Numbered from the stretch's first letter, positions 10,201 through 19,643 are shown. The stretch: 64,000 nucleotides of DNA from an uncultured Flavobacteriales bacterium (GCA_943788145.1 CALSPD010000010.1:48904-112903), one strand, 5' to 3'. The notes: a model not told the origin generated them from the sequence alone. Numbers and translations: made by a program.

Positions 10201-10666
10201 CAATACCCACAATAAGTGGTAAAGTTGGGTCATAGGCAAAAGGGGTTTCAAGTTCAATAGCGAACCACTGCCCAACGGTGTTGTTTATGGTGTAGCTAGT
10301 TGAATAGAAAACCTCTTCCATACCAGGTGTCCATGAACCAGAATTCAACGCGGTAACATTTGCCTGCTTCATAGTAATTTTAAGGTGATCGTACGAAGCT
10401 GCGCCTGTACCACCCGATCCGCAAACCATGTACATCTTGCTGATGAACATTCCACTAGGAACAGATCCAAAAGCGCCAACTGGATAGAGTTGCTCTCCTT
10501 TAGCTCCTGCTGAAGTCCAACTAAGAGGAATTGAATTGCCTCCCGCTGAATACGTTGCGTTTGCATACGTAGGGTTTTGTGCCTGTACGTCCTGCAGTCC
10601 AAAAAGACCGATTGCAGCAACCACAGCAAAGGCATAAAAATGCCTGATAAAGTAAGTGTGTTTCAT
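7220..10666 (-). CDS. Secreted T9SS protein with parallel beta-helix and PKD-like domains
   Basis: The 1148-residue secreted protein has a signal peptide (residues ~1-29, ending DVQAQ). A jelly-roll-like region (~30-205) is followed by a CARDB-like segment (~210-320) and a right-handed parallel beta-helix (~330-740) with many NNT/GNEI/NSFYN turns. Ig/PKD-like domains (~780-1060) include YTWSTGATTKTID and a YLWTFNSIDTSTAANPTY segment. The type A C-terminal sorting domain begins VYPNPASENVQL and ends DQTEVQPLIIQ. That domain directs export through the type IX system and attachment to the surface. The helix suggests carbohydrate binding or lysis, but no catalytic residues could be assigned. It is probably a surface adhesin or polysaccharide-active protein. 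Confidence 0.85.
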   Translation of the reverse strand: MKHTYFIRHFYAFAVVAAIGLFGLQDVQAQNPTYANATYSAGGNSIPLSWTSAGAKGEQLYPVGAFGSVPSGMFISKMYMVCGSGGTGAASYDHLKITMKQANVTALNSGSWTPGMEEVFYSTSYTINNTVGQWFAIELETPFAYDPTLPLIVGIESHMSTYYAWYCSVTTASAGSWRAYANPYTATAPQGNGAYQMTFGFDLINASVPNNAGVTALPSISDGFCAGTQDITAKIKNFGNNILDSVMVDWTVNGSSQGSQWFTLGLDSAAGSGTTDTIVNLGTYTFTNGNLYEVKAWTSMPNAQPDTMNNNDTTTITVGPAMQGVYVIGSSGGADYNTFSDAVADLNILGVCDTVWFDVEAGNYTEQFQIDPIVGGSADRPVYFQSISGDASDVHIIQSATNNTANYVVSLNGADHVSFLNMTIRNTTSGNYSNAFSITGGADSCTIDGCVIKAGPTTYTGAGNYSTGIYMYGTNHGNTFTNNRIEGGSCNIYAYGGGTTSRAENTTIEGNEIKNSYFYTVYAYYLDGLEFNNNTVTNDSAMYLYGYGPFFVYVDKFNITNNFSGTDMQNGYYYGLYLSNCNGSNSPRSRVANNCINSGSGTGTSYGYYGVYTTGSGIFDFHHNSVARRGTSGTYYAGIFQSGGLISLMNNSFYNQSGGYALYAPGGFTISESDYNNFYTSSGTLVYSGTTAFNTLADYQTASGNDMHSVQTDPNFQEALLCITCNDTLNAGGTPLANTPTDILGNTRSTFTPDIGPVEFVSAASFTLGGDDTICGNQVVVEAGPAQSVIWNVNNQTSTQNSVTLNANNEPVNFNISVNITTQYCGNASDAVVIRLIPNADLDSSIHICADATETLNPGGGANATYTWSTGATTKTIDADAAGIYTVTKLEEGCESSVSTVITKSTAVEIADVEGCEDDAPISIDATIPDGSSYAWTGGASTGTAINNFTASGSYSVTATDNHGCVSTSDFNLLVLGEPVANISYTGSGGTAFNFSSAGSTHTSPNTTYLWTFNSIDTSTAANPTYVFPWNGPPTTYPVSLIVDNGCGQDPAEKNITVDPIGVSDVAANEVFTVYPNPASENVQLTMTAEWNKLVLTVFDNAGRVVISKTYNAGLNVIDVNISELAAGAYMLQVTSDDQTEVQPLIIQ

Positions 10667-10896
10667 AATAAAATATTTAGAGTTTATGATAACTAAACTA
10701 GTGTGCTTCCTCTAACGTTCGGCATTTTTCGATCAATAGAAATTCTTGAATTCTGAAATGCATTTTTTGGTAGATAAAAACAATAGTCGACATGCTTTTA
10801 ACATTAAATTGGGTTCAGATATCCCACGACAAGGGTGTGATTTTCGAATTAACTTTTGTTACTACAATGAGCATATCATTCGGATATGATTTCCGA

Positions 10897-12468
10897 TTAA
10901 TCTAGTTTTACATAAAACGAAAAACCCCCTTTGTCGTAAAGGTGAATGGCTCCCTGAAATTGCTCTAACAGCCCTGTCTGATGTTGAATTTTACAAACGA
11001 TGTATTCCTTTCCTGACATGCCCGAATTCGGTTTAACGCTTCCGTAAAAGAAGTGTGCATAGCTTTTGAATTTGACCGTAGTGAAGTGTGCATCTTCATC
11101 GGCATGTGATTCATAAAACTCAATAAGGCTGCGCTGACTGTAGCCTTCAACTTTGGGAACAATAACAACCATCAACGAGGAAATGATAAATGCCGAACCA
11201 AGCGTAAGCACCAAAAATGCACGATGCGGTTCTCTATTTCGAAGCCGCAAAGCGTAAAAAGTGAGCGCAATGAAAACCAAACCAAGCAAGCCCTCCCATC
11301 CCATCCAGTATACCGGAGCGCTGAGGTTTGCTTGTGCAAATGGATCTTTGATTAAATGAAGCCATTGATCTTTAAAAAGTAAAGCCAGAGGAAGGGCGGT
11401 GAAAACGAGCCCAAGCAGCAAGGCTTGAAATTTTATCCACTTGAATTGCCACCCTTTAATTGTGGGAACGCTGAGCTGTCTGAACACCACCAATGCGGCT
11501 AAATAGGACAACGGGATATAACTCATGGAGCTGTAATGGACAATTTTCGTAGTTACAATGCTGAACAGAATCATCACGACCCAAAACAAATATTTCATCC
11601 ATTTCGACATGTTATGTTCGTCTCCATGAAAAGACTTGCGAAAGGCGGTCAGAGCCAGAATTGACATGGGGAAACAGCCGACCAACACCACCATAAAGTG
11701 ATAATAAAACGGCTGTTGATGCCCAGCTACGGGGTGCGTAAAAAGATCCAATTGGTATTGAATGAATTCTATCAAAAACCAGGGTCCGTTTTTTATGGTT
11801 TCGTAGCCGAACCACAGCGAAGTGACCGTAAATGACGAGGCTATAAAGATCAAAATGGCTTGCAATGAAGCGGGTTTGCGAAAGCGATTGAAAATCAGCC
11901 AAACCGAGAAGGTTAAGATCAACAAGAGCAAGCCGACTGGTCCTTTCGTTAGAATGGCAAGACCGCTAAACAATCCGGCCAAGGCCGAGTGTTTCAATTC
12001 GCCAAAATGCTTGTGTTCGATGGCAATAAACAGATGATAAATCGAGAGGAAAATGAACAGGTTAAACCATGGGTCAATAATGCCAGATTTGAAATAGAGG
12101 TGAGGAAGAAAGGAGGCCACATAGAGCAGCACCCAGATCCAAGCAAAGGTTTTGGTTTGCCATTTTAGCGCTATACTATACAGCACCTGAAGCGTAATTA
12201 TTCCACAAATGGCATTTGGAAGACGCGCTGCAAATTCACCGACACCGAATATGGACATACTCAATGCTTGCATCCAAAAGAAGAGCGGTGGTTTTTCACG
12301 AAACGGCTCATAGTTTATGGTGACTTGCCACCAATTTCCAGTTTCAAGCATTTCGCGAGCGCTCTCCGCGAAGTTTATTTCATCCCAATCAAAGAGGTGC
12401 ACATGACCCAAAAAGGGAATGAAAAGTAAAGCCGAGAGTAAGAATAAAAGGAGGCGGTCGCGGTTCAA
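10897..12468 (-). CDS. GT39/ArnT-like membrane glycosyltransferase
   Basis: The 523-residue protein has about 11-12 membrane segments. The first periplasmic loop has FDWDEINFAESAREMLETG and REKPPLFFWMQ, the acidic motif and RxKPP motif of the PMT/ArnT (GT39/GT83) family. These enzymes transfer a sugar from a polyprenyl-phosphate carrier to an acceptor such as lipid A or a protein on the outer face of the inner membrane. The start overlaps the PAP2 stop by 4 bp (ATGA), and the PAP2 gene overlaps the GT2 gene in the same way, so all three are translationally coupled and probably form one lipid-linked sugar pathway. Confidence 0.88.
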   Translation of the reverse strand: MNRDRLLLFLLSALLFIPFLGHVHLFDWDEINFAESAREMLETGNWWQVTINYEPFREKPPLFFWMQALSMSIFGVGEFAARLPNAICGIITLQVLYSIALKWQTKTFAWIWVLLYVASFLPHLYFKSGIIDPWFNLFIFLSIYHLFIAIEHKHFGELKHSALAGLFSGLAILTKGPVGLLLLILTFSVWLIFNRFRKPASLQAILIFIASSFTVTSLWFGYETIKNGPWFLIEFIQYQLDLFTHPVAGHQQPFYYHFMVVLVGCFPMSILALTAFRKSFHGDEHNMSKWMKYLFWVVMILFSIVTTKIVHYSSMSYIPLSYLAALVVFRQLSVPTIKGWQFKWIKFQALLLGLVFTALPLALLFKDQWLHLIKDPFAQANLSAPVYWMGWEGLLGLVFIALTFYALRLRNREPHRAFLVLTLGSAFIISSLMVVIVPKVEGYSQRSLIEFYESHADEDAHFTTVKFKSYAHFFYGSVKPNSGMSGKEYIVCKIQHQTGLLEQFQGAIHLYDKGGFSFYVKLD

Positions 12469-13121
12469 GTTCGGAATCTATTTATCTCGAAATTAGCCAA
12501 TAGGCCTTTGTCACCCCATGTTTGATTTTGAAATATGCTGAGGCTTAGAAAACAAATGGAAGTGCCAATGAAGCTTCCGACATAAATGTCTTCGAAAAAA
12601 TGCTGTGACAGATAAACACGGCTATAGGCAGTTAAAACCGCAAAAAGGAAGCAAATCAATTTTATGGTGCGATGCTCTGCAATAAAGGATAGGAACAAGA
12701 AAAGAGCAAAGGCCGCTGTTGAATGGCCTGATGGGAAGGAGTGGGCCTTATGCAGCGCAACACCATCCACAAAATGTAAATCGGCAATGCCTTCAAAAAG
12801 CTTAGATGGACGAAAGTGATCACTAAATACATTTCGTTTAAGCAGTTGGGTAGTAAGTCCCGAGGCTACAATACCAAAAAGACCGGCTATGCCGTATCGG
12901 ACTTTATAAAGCAGGCCGACCAAAACCATAAGGCCAATAAAAACCCCTTCGGCTAAATGAGTGGTAAACCGAAATAAGTAATCTGTTGGTTGTGAATTCC
13001 ATTGGTTGAACCATAAATGAAGCTCAAACTTATCCGACAAGAGGATGGTGGTTAGTCCTAAGACGAGGAAAACAGCATAAAGCAGAAGAAAGTCACGGCA
13101 TTGTTGGAATGCCTCTCTCAT
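12465..13121 (-). CDS. PAP2-family membrane phosphatase
   Basis: The 218-residue protein has six predicted membrane helices. Of the phosphatidic acid phosphatase type 2 motifs, PSGHSTAAFALF (motif 2, residues ~127-139) and SRVYLSQHFFEDIYVG (motif 3, ~166-182) are clear, while the first motif is represented by KLFEG and nearby basic residues. The family removes phosphate from lipid phosphates such as undecaprenyl diphosphate, phosphatidic acid or lipid A. Between a polyprenyl-sugar synthase and a GT39 transferase, carrier-lipid recycling or lipid A dephosphorylation is the likely job (inferred from context). Confidence 0.88.
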   Translation of the reverse strand: MREAFQQCRDFLLLYAVFLVLGLTTILLSDKFELHLWFNQWNSQPTDYLFRFTTHLAEGVFIGLMVLVGLLYKVRYGIAGLFGIVASGLTTQLLKRNVFSDHFRPSKLFEGIADLHFVDGVALHKAHSFPSGHSTAAFALFLFLSFIAEHRTIKLICFLFAVLTAYSRVYLSQHFFEDIYVGSFIGTSICFLSLSIFQNQTWGDKGLLANFEINRFRT

Positions 13122-13867
13122 TTTTTAGTTTTAAAAATCTGAGGATTAGCTAAACCTCTTTTGCTTAACCAATAAATGAAAGACCATTTGAGCACGCCCA
13201 AGCCATAGGTGCTGCTTCGTGCAAAATTTATCGATGATGCTTCTTCAAAATATTTTGTTGGGCAGGTTACTTCAGCAATTTCAAATCCTGCATGAAATAC
13301 CTGACATATCATTTGATTATCGAACACAAAATCGTCTGAATTGGCTTCAAAATCAATAGTTTCTAGGATGTCTCTTGAGAAAGCTCTGTACCCAGTGTGA
13401 TACTCGCTCAGCTTTTGCCCAATCAGGATGTTCTGGGTCATAGTAAGAAATCGATTGGCAATGTATTTATACATGGGCATTCCACCTCGCAAGGCTCCTT
13501 TACCTAGAATTCGACTGGCGAGAACGGAATCGTATAATCCACTTGCAATAACACTTGCCATAGCTGGAATGAGTTTTGGCGTGTATTGATAATCAGGGTG
13601 AACCATGATGGTTATGTCGGCCCCTAGTTCAAGTGCTTTTCGGTAACACGATTTCTGATTTCCGCCATAACCAAGATTTTTTTCATGCCTAATGACATGC
13701 TTGATGCCTATTTCCCGAGCTAAATCGGAAGTTTTATCCGAACTCTTGTCGTCAACCAATACTACATCATCAACGATGTCGAATGGAATCTCATCGTATG
13801 TGATTTTTAGGGTTTTCTCTGCATTGTATGCAGGCATTACCACGACTACTTTTTTGCCGTCAATCAT
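13118..13867 (-). CDS. GT2 family polyprenyl-phosphate sugar synthase-like glycosyltransferase
   Basis: The 249-residue GT-A fold enzyme starts MIDGKKVVVVMPAYNAEKTL, with DDVVLVDDKSSDKT carrying the nucleotide-binding aspartates and MVHPDYQYTP the metal-binding region. It has no large C-terminal membrane domain. It resembles DPM1-like enzymes that load a sugar from a nucleotide donor onto polyprenyl phosphate at the cytoplasmic face. It is first in the operon, followed with ATGA overlaps by a PAP2 phosphatase and an ArnT-like transferase, so it probably makes the lipid-linked donor used by the last gene. Confidence 0.88.
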   Translation of the reverse strand: MIDGKKVVVVMPAYNAEKTLKITYDEIPFDIVDDVVLVDDKSSDKTSDLAREIGIKHVIRHEKNLGYGGNQKSCYRKALELGADITIMVHPDYQYTPKLIPAMASVIASGLYDSVLASRILGKGALRGGMPMYKYIANRFLTMTQNILIGQKLSEYHTGYRAFSRDILETIDFEANSDDFVFDNQMICQVFHAGFEIAEVTCPTKYFEEASSINFARSSTYGLGVLKWSFIYWLSKRGLANPQIFKTKK

Positions 13868-13912
13868 ATCGCGAAAGTAATGGATTCAATGCGTGAAAAA
13901 ATCCAATTTTGA

Positions 13913-15206
13913 TTAGTTGATCATGACGCTTCGCACATGCGATTCCCCATCTTGCACCACCGTTATTTGATAGATGCCTTTAGGCATGTGGCGCATGTCG
14001 ATTTCTGTCCGCTGACCTTTTTGGTTTTCGGAGGAAAGGACAGGTTGGCCTAGAGGGTTGGAAACGATATAATTGAAATCCGAATGATGATTAAGTTCTA
14101 TGATTATCCATCCAGCACTTGGATTTGGGTGAACGCTGAAAATTGATTCAAGTTGGGTTTTTGGAATGCTTGTCGTTGTGTCCGTTTGAATCAGGAGGGT
14201 TTACCTCAAACACTAAATTTTGATAGGCTGTGTCGGCAGAGTCACAGAAAAAACTCACTAGCGAAACGGAAAAATTTCCTGCACCCGGATAAACATGAGA
14301 AGGATGCATTTGTGTGCTCGTATCTCCATCGCCAAACTCCCAATAATAACTTGCTCCGTTCGCACTCGTATTGTTGAAGGTTGCATTGAACCCGCTCTGG
14401 GCAAAAGTGAAATCGGCAACGGTTGTTGTATCGTATTCGCCAACATACCATTTGCTTAAGCTGTCATACACAATCGTCTTTACAGCGTATCGAATTTGCA
14501 TTGCTGTCAGCGCATTGAGGTTATAATCCCAAGCAACATCACTGGGATCTTGTCGGTGAATGATAGCATAAAACGTTACAGCCGCTGCGTAGCTTCCTTC
14601 AGCTGAAGGATGTGAGCCATCGCCAGAATAGAGCTGAATGTTTGAAAAGTTATCGCGGATATAATGCCAAACCGCACCGACAGGAGAAACAATGGCTTCA
14701 TTGTCAAGGGTCATCTGCATATAGCGTTCGTACAGCAAGCTGTCCATGCCTTGGTAAGTGCATACGGGAGGCCAATTGGCACAATTCGAGGCATCGCCAT
14801 TTTCGCGCCCCCATGTCATAAAAAAGACCGTTTCGCCACAAGGGTTGGTTTCAACAATTTTGTCGTTAAGATCGGCAGCATATGGAAAACAGTCCGTTTC
14901 TACTTGCCCAATAGGGAAAGATGGTAATTGACTTTGTTCTTGTAAGACTACATAATCCCAAATGCCTTGATTGATAAGACTGTTGGTTTGCTGATTGGTC
15001 GTATGCGACTGAAAAGTCGTGCCACCGGGATTGTTCGCTTCAACATAAGTCGTGTCTCCTGCGGCTGCAGAAAAATCCTTGAAAATCTGCGGAAGGTTAT
15101 TGCTTCCAGTGTAGCTGTTACCAATGAAGAGGACCTTAGTCTCATCACTTTGGCTCATTGCAGCGCTGCTTGCCGCAATGAGCATTATTACAAGAAATTT
15201 ATTCAT
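13913..15206 (-). CDS. Secreted SGNH/GDSL-like hydrolase with PKD and T9SS domains (1-bp frameshift)
   Basis: Residues 1-18 form a signal peptide. The hydrolase domain shows FIGNSYTGSNNLP (nucleophile Ser) and DGSHPSAEGSYA (catalytic Asp-x-x-His), as in SGNH esterases. A PKD-like domain follows (YYWEFGDGDTSTQMHPSHVY). The main frame stops at 14148, but a second frame continues from ~14160 to TAA at 13913 with a complete T9SS sorting domain: FSVHPNPSAGWIIIELN through MPKGIYQITVVQDG. Removing one A from the AAAAA run at ~14157-14162 joins the two into KHSKTQLESIFSVHPNPSAG. The protein is then ~430 residues, secreted by T9SS, and probably acts on esterified polysaccharide. Confidence 0.8.
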
Positions 15207-15274
15207 GGTTGTCAGACGAGAGAATAGGCCTTTCGTTGTTACTGAGGGTTTACATAAAAGAAATGCTGTTTCAA

Positions 15275-17725
15275 TTATTGGACAATGACTGATCGTGAAA
15301 CCATTTCATCCTTAAATTGAAATTGTACGAGATAAACTCCTTTCGCGAGTTTCGTTAAATCTAAATAATGTTGCCCGTTTTGGTTATTTGAATTACAAAT
15401 TTTTGATTGGACAACCTTGCCCAAGGCGGATACAATGGTTACTTCGAAGGGCTCAGCAATGCTCTTTGTAAGTTCGAATTGAAGCAAACCGCTCGTTGGA
15501 TTAGGGTAAAGGGAAAGCGCAGCGTTTATCCCAATGTTATCCACTCCAAGGCATGAATCGGCTATGATAATTATTGTATGTGCACTTTCACAGCCGTTAA
15601 AATCGGTGACAGTAACGCTGTACTTCCCGGCTGAATTGACCTCAATGGTCTGTGTGGCTTGAGATGTTGACCATTTATAAACGAATCCAGCACCAGCATC
15701 CAACATTAAACTTTTGCCTGCACAAATAATATCCGATGAATCCATTTCAATGATGGGGTTTGTATTGGTATGACCAACTATAGCCGTATCATAGACAACA
15801 CAACTATTAGAGTCCGTAACTGTGAGGTAATAGTTTCCTTCAGTAACGGTAGTTTGTCCGGGTGTTGTTATTGAGTTCGACCAGCTATAGGAATAAGGAG
15901 CTACGCCACCATTCACGTTTGTAGAGATTACCCCATTTGAATCCCCTTCACACCAAACGTCATAGGTTGTCATTGTGTTTGTAAGCAAGTCAGGAGCTAC
16001 TATTTCATAGGAAAAAGTTTCTTCGCATCCATTGTCGTCCGTCAAGGTGAGGGTGTAAGTTCCATGCCCCAAGTTGGTTATGCTTGACGTAGTTTGAGCG
16101 GTCGACCAGGTGTATGTATAAGGTGCAGTACCACCCGAAATAAATACTCCAAGCGCTCCAGTTTGGTCGGCATTGCAAAGCGGATTCGCTTGATAAAACA
16201 GGCTATCCTGGATGGAAGAAGGTTCGCTGATTTGGACAGTATCGAAGGCAAAACAACCGTTGGCGTCTGTTAATGTTACCGTGAACAATCCAGCACCTAA
16301 GCCATCAATGAGATTTGAATCTTCACCATTCGACCATAGGTATACATAAGGGCTCAATCCTGCACTTCCCGTGGCTACTGCTGATCCGGTCGTTTCCCCA
16401 AAGCAAAGGATATCGACAACATTTCCAATGGAAACCACAGGACTTGGATAGACTTCTAAGAACATGGAGTCACAAACAGAAAGCGACCCTTCGAAAGAAT
16501 TTACACAGAAGTATGTCGTGCTCGAACTTGGGCTAACTTGAATTGAAATACCCGAATCAATTGGGGTTGAATTGCAGCTGCCACTATACCAATAGACTTG
16601 ACCGACAAAAGCACTATCTGCCGTTAACGTAATTGGTAATTCCGCCAAACAGGCTACAGATGCGGAAGAGCTAATAGATGGAGGAGGTACAGGACGTGTG
16701 GTGCATTGAATGTAAGTCTGTCTGCAGGCGGATATTTCACCACAAGCGCTATCGCGAAAAATATGGACGCGCATGGTTGTATCACCATAAGGATTAGTGA
16801 ATGCAAAAGGCGTTTGTCCGCTGGATAGATAAGTATCGTCCGTTAATGTTAGAAAAAACCAATCGGCACTATCGCTCGTCATTTCATAGGTTTCTCCACC
16901 GCTAACATCCATTTCAACAAATTCACCGGCATAATTGCAATTCGTAATTGTGTCAGGAGCGGGGTCATAAGAGGTTTGAACCGTATAGTTGGGATATTGA
17001 GTTGTGGCAACACAAGGCAGTCTGCGAACGGTAGTTGTTCTACAAGCTGATTCAGCACCACATGACGTGTTAGAGAAAATGTGAACTCTAAGAATTAAGA
17101 AGGTGGTTGTTGTAACCGTAGCAATTACCGGAGTTTGTTGTGAAAAGAATAAATTATTGGCAGTGTCTGTAAACACAAAAATATCGCTAGTGTCAGAACT
17201 ACTTATTTCATATTGGCCGCCAGTAAGCAATATTTCGTAAAACTGTCCTGCATAATTGCAATTTGATACAAAGTGCGTGTCGTAGTTCGAATTGGCCGTA
17301 TCAACATATGTAGGAAACTGCACGGTGGCGATGCAGGGATCGCGTGTTACCGTTGTGACCCGACATGTGTTTTGTGTGCCGCATGAGCTGTTGGCGAAAA
17401 TGTGCATGCGAATAGTGTCAATACCGCTGTTGTTGTACGAAACGCTTCCAGTTCCATAGGTTAAAGTCGTATTTGATGTGTTAGTAATTTCGATATAATC
17501 CGTAGCAATACTGCTTTCGAAGGTGTAGGTGAAGCTACCAGACAGGATTACCACGGCATATTCTCCACCATAGTTACAGGTTGTGATTGAGACGGCAGCT
17601 ATTGACGTTGAGTCAGTTACAACAATATTAGCGGGATATTGTGTGGTTGCAGTACAGGCGTAGGTTTGGGTCGAGGCGAAAATTCCGAGAAGTGTTAGGT
17701 GAAATAATACAAAAGCAAAACGCAT
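15275..17725 (-). CDS. Large T9SS cargo protein with cysteine repeats and SprB-type repeats
   Basis: An N-terminal signal peptide (~23 residues) is followed by three tandem ~105-residue repeats (residues ~25-340). Each has the pattern C-x-AT-x-Q-[YF]-P, then NCNYAG[EQ]F, then [MV]HIF-x(2)-[ST][SA]CG and a terminal CR-x-T. Residues ~450-720 hold SprB-like repeats such as SPYVYLWSNGEDSNLIDGLG and APYTYTWSTAQTTSSITNLG, found in gliding adhesins. The end is a type A sorting domain: LSLYPNPTSGLLQFE to KGVYLVQFQFKDEM. The cysteines suggest disulfide-stabilised surface domains. The role is probably adhesion; the three-repeat N-terminal module could not be assigned to a known domain. Confidence 0.82.
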   Translation of the reverse strand: MRFAFVLFHLTLLGIFASTQTYACTATTQYPANIVVTDSTSIAAVSITTCNYGGEYAVVILSGSFTYTFESSIATDYIEITNTSNTTLTYGTGSVSYNNSGIDTIRMHIFANSSCGTQNTCRVTTVTRDPCIATVQFPTYVDTANSNYDTHFVSNCNYAGQFYEILLTGGQYEISSSDTSDIFVFTDTANNLFFSQQTPVIATVTTTTFLILRVHIFSNTSCGAESACRTTTVRRLPCVATTQYPNYTVQTSYDPAPDTITNCNYAGEFVEMDVSGGETYEMTSDSADWFFLTLTDDTYLSSGQTPFAFTNPYGDTTMRVHIFRDSACGEISACRQTYIQCTTRPVPPPSISSSASVACLAELPITLTADSAFVGQVYWYSGSCNSTPIDSGISIQVSPSSSTTYFCVNSFEGSLSVCDSMFLEVYPSPVVSIGNVVDILCFGETTGSAVATGSAGLSPYVYLWSNGEDSNLIDGLGAGLFTVTLTDANGCFAFDTVQISEPSSIQDSLFYQANPLCNADQTGALGVFISGGTAPYTYTWSTAQTTSSITNLGHGTYTLTLTDDNGCEETFSYEIVAPDLLTNTMTTYDVWCEGDSNGVISTNVNGGVAPYSYSWSNSITTPGQTTVTEGNYYLTVTDSNSCVVYDTAIVGHTNTNPIIEMDSSDIICAGKSLMLDAGAGFVYKWSTSQATQTIEVNSAGKYSVTVTDFNGCESAHTIIIIADSCLGVDNIGINAALSLYPNPTSGLLQFELTKSIAEPFEVTIVSALGKVVQSKICNSNNQNGQHYLDLTKLAKGVYLVQFQFKDEMVSRSVIVQ

Positions 17726-17799
17726 GGTCTAGATTGGGAAATAGGGTTGACGACCAAAGTAGTCAAACATATTTAGCAGATTATCAATTACTTAATCAG

Positions 17800-19338
17800 T
17801 TATCCTGCCCAACTATCTCGATCTAAACTGCGATATTGAATGGCTTCAGCCAAATGTTCGGCCAAGATGTTTTCAGAATTTGCCAAATCAGCTATGGTAC
17901 GAGACACTTTTAAAATGCGATCGTATGCTCTAGCTGACAAGCCCAGCCTTTCCATCGCACGTTTTAACAGAGCTTGCCCAGCTTGATCGATTTCGCAGTA
18001 CTGGTTGATCATTTGTTTAGTCATTTGAGCATTGCAATAAATGCCCGGACTCTTCTTAAAGCGCTCCTCTTGAACCAGACGTGCTTTAATCACCCGTTCG
18101 CGAACATCATGGCTCGATTCAGCGGGTCGTTTATCGCTGAGCTCATCAAACTTTACGGGTGTAACCTCGATATGAATGTCAATCCGATCGAGCAACGGTC
18201 CGCTTATTTTATTCAAATAATTCTGCACCACACCCGGAGCGCACATGCAATCTTTTTCGGGGTGGTTATAGTAACCGCAAGGGCATGGGTTCATGGACGC
18301 GATCAACATAAAAGATGTTGGATAATCAACAGAAAATCGTGCTCTGCTGATTGTTACCCTGCGCTCTTCCATGGGTTGACGCATGACTTCGAGTACGGTG
18401 CGTTTGAATTCAGGCAACTCGTCTAAGAATAACACACCATTATGCGCCAGTGAGATTTCTCCTGGTTGAGGAAAGCTTCCGCCTCCAACTAGGGCTACAT
18501 CGCTGATGGTATGGTGTGGCGATCGAAAAGGCCGACCGGTAATCAAACCATGATCGTCCTTGATTCGTCCAGCGACAGAATGAATTTTTGTTGTTTCCAG
18601 CGCTTCATGAAGATTCATTGGAGGGAGAATCGTAGGGATGCGCTTTGCCAGCATGGTCTTACCCGCTCCTGGAGGGCCGATCAAAATAGCATTGTGTCCG
18701 CCTGAAGCAGAAATTTCTAAAGCGCGTTTTATGTTTTCTTGACCTTTTACATCGCTGAAGTCCACGTCAAACTCATTCAATCGATTGTAGAATTCTTCCC
18801 TAGTATCGAGGATGGTTGGTTCAATGGTCGATTTACCATCAAAAAAGTCAATGACTTCCTTAATGTTTTGCGCCCCGAGCACTTCCAAATCACTTACAAT
18901 GGCTGCTTCCAGTGCATTTGCCTTTGGTAGAATAATGCCCTTAAACTTTTCTTTTCTCGCCTGAATGGCAATAGGTAAGACTCCTTTTACAGGGCGCAAT
19001 GCACCGTCAAGCGCCAACTCCCCCATTATGATGTAGTCGCCAACTCGACTGGAATCGATTTGTTCTGAAGCCGCCAAAATTCCGATGGCTAGCGTCATGT
19101 CGTAGGCCGAACCTTCCTTGCGGATATCAGCAGGCGCCATGTTGATGATGATTTTTTTACCCGGAATTTTATAACCAGTATTTGCCAGCGCTGCATCAAT
19201 TCTGTGTTGACTCTCTTTTACTGCACTATCAGGCAACCCAACTAAAGAGAAATTTATGCCTTTATCAATGTTTACCTCAACCGTGATGGTTGTGGCATCA
19301 ACACCTTGTACAGCGCTTCCGAATGTTTTTACGAGCAT
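17800..19338 (-). CDS. YifB/ComM family Mg-chelatase-like AAA+ ATPase
   Basis: The 512-residue protein begins MLVKTFGSAVQGVDATTITV with the N-terminal ChlI-like/Lon-protease-fold domain. The AAA+ domain follows with Walker A LIGPPGAGKTMLAKRIP (~residue 215), LFLDELPEFKRTVLEVMRQP and the C-terminal Mg_chelatase_C region (SARAYDRILKVSRTIADL). In Vibrio and Haemophilus, ComM is a hexameric helicase that promotes branch migration during natural transformation. The same function is plausible here, although most Bacteroidota carry it whether or not they are known to be competent. Length and domain order are complete. Confidence 0.93.
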   Translation of the reverse strand: MLVKTFGSAVQGVDATTITVEVNIDKGINFSLVGLPDSAVKESQHRIDAALANTGYKIPGKKIIINMAPADIRKEGSAYDMTLAIGILAASEQIDSSRVGDYIIMGELALDGALRPVKGVLPIAIQARKEKFKGIILPKANALEAAIVSDLEVLGAQNIKEVIDFFDGKSTIEPTILDTREEFYNRLNEFDVDFSDVKGQENIKRALEISASGGHNAILIGPPGAGKTMLAKRIPTILPPMNLHEALETTKIHSVAGRIKDDHGLITGRPFRSPHHTISDVALVGGGSFPQPGEISLAHNGVLFLDELPEFKRTVLEVMRQPMEERRVTISRARFSVDYPTSFMLIASMNPCPCGYYNHPEKDCMCAPGVVQNYLNKISGPLLDRIDIHIEVTPVKFDELSDKRPAESSHDVRERVIKARLVQEERFKKSPGIYCNAQMTKQMINQYCEIDQAGQALLKRAMERLGLSARAYDRILKVSRTIADLANSENILAEHLAEAIQYRSLDRDSWAG

Positions 19339-19385
19339 AGGATGAAATGATCGTGCAAAGTAAGAAAGGGGAAATAAATGGCGGC

Positions 19386-19643
19386 TTAAGCGGCTAAATC
19401 AATTCGCATTGCAGTGCGAAGACCGAACGGAGTGAGCATGACGTTGGTGGTTTTGCCTATCGCTTCGATGTAGCCGTTTACTTTAAGATACTTCAGCAAA
19501 TCGAGTGCGTAGTCTGTCTCGAAGCCGAGTCCGTATGCAGCGCTCAAAATATCTGAGCTGCTGTGCAGACTGCCTTCAAGCCTGTGGTGAAGCTTTTCAA
19601 GCAACAAATAGCGGTCGATATGCTTTTGTTCGATTTCTGACAT
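19386..19643 (-). CDS. Small conserved-looking protein, possible winged helix
   Basis: The 85-residue cytoplasmic protein, MSEIEQKHIDRYLLLEKLHH onwards, has helix-rich segments followed by LLKYLKVNGYIEAIGKTTNVMLTPFG, which resembles the recognition helix and wing of a winged-helix fold. No family is recognised. It lies between the comM-like gene and dsbD on the same strand with gaps of about 50 and 100 bp. The frame is clean and codon use matches its neighbours, so it is probably a real gene. Confidence 0.6.
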   Translation of the reverse strand: MSEIEQKHIDRYLLLEKLHHRLEGSLHSSSDILSAAYGLGFETDYALDLLKYLKVNGYIEAIGKTTNVMLTPFGLRTAMRIDLAA

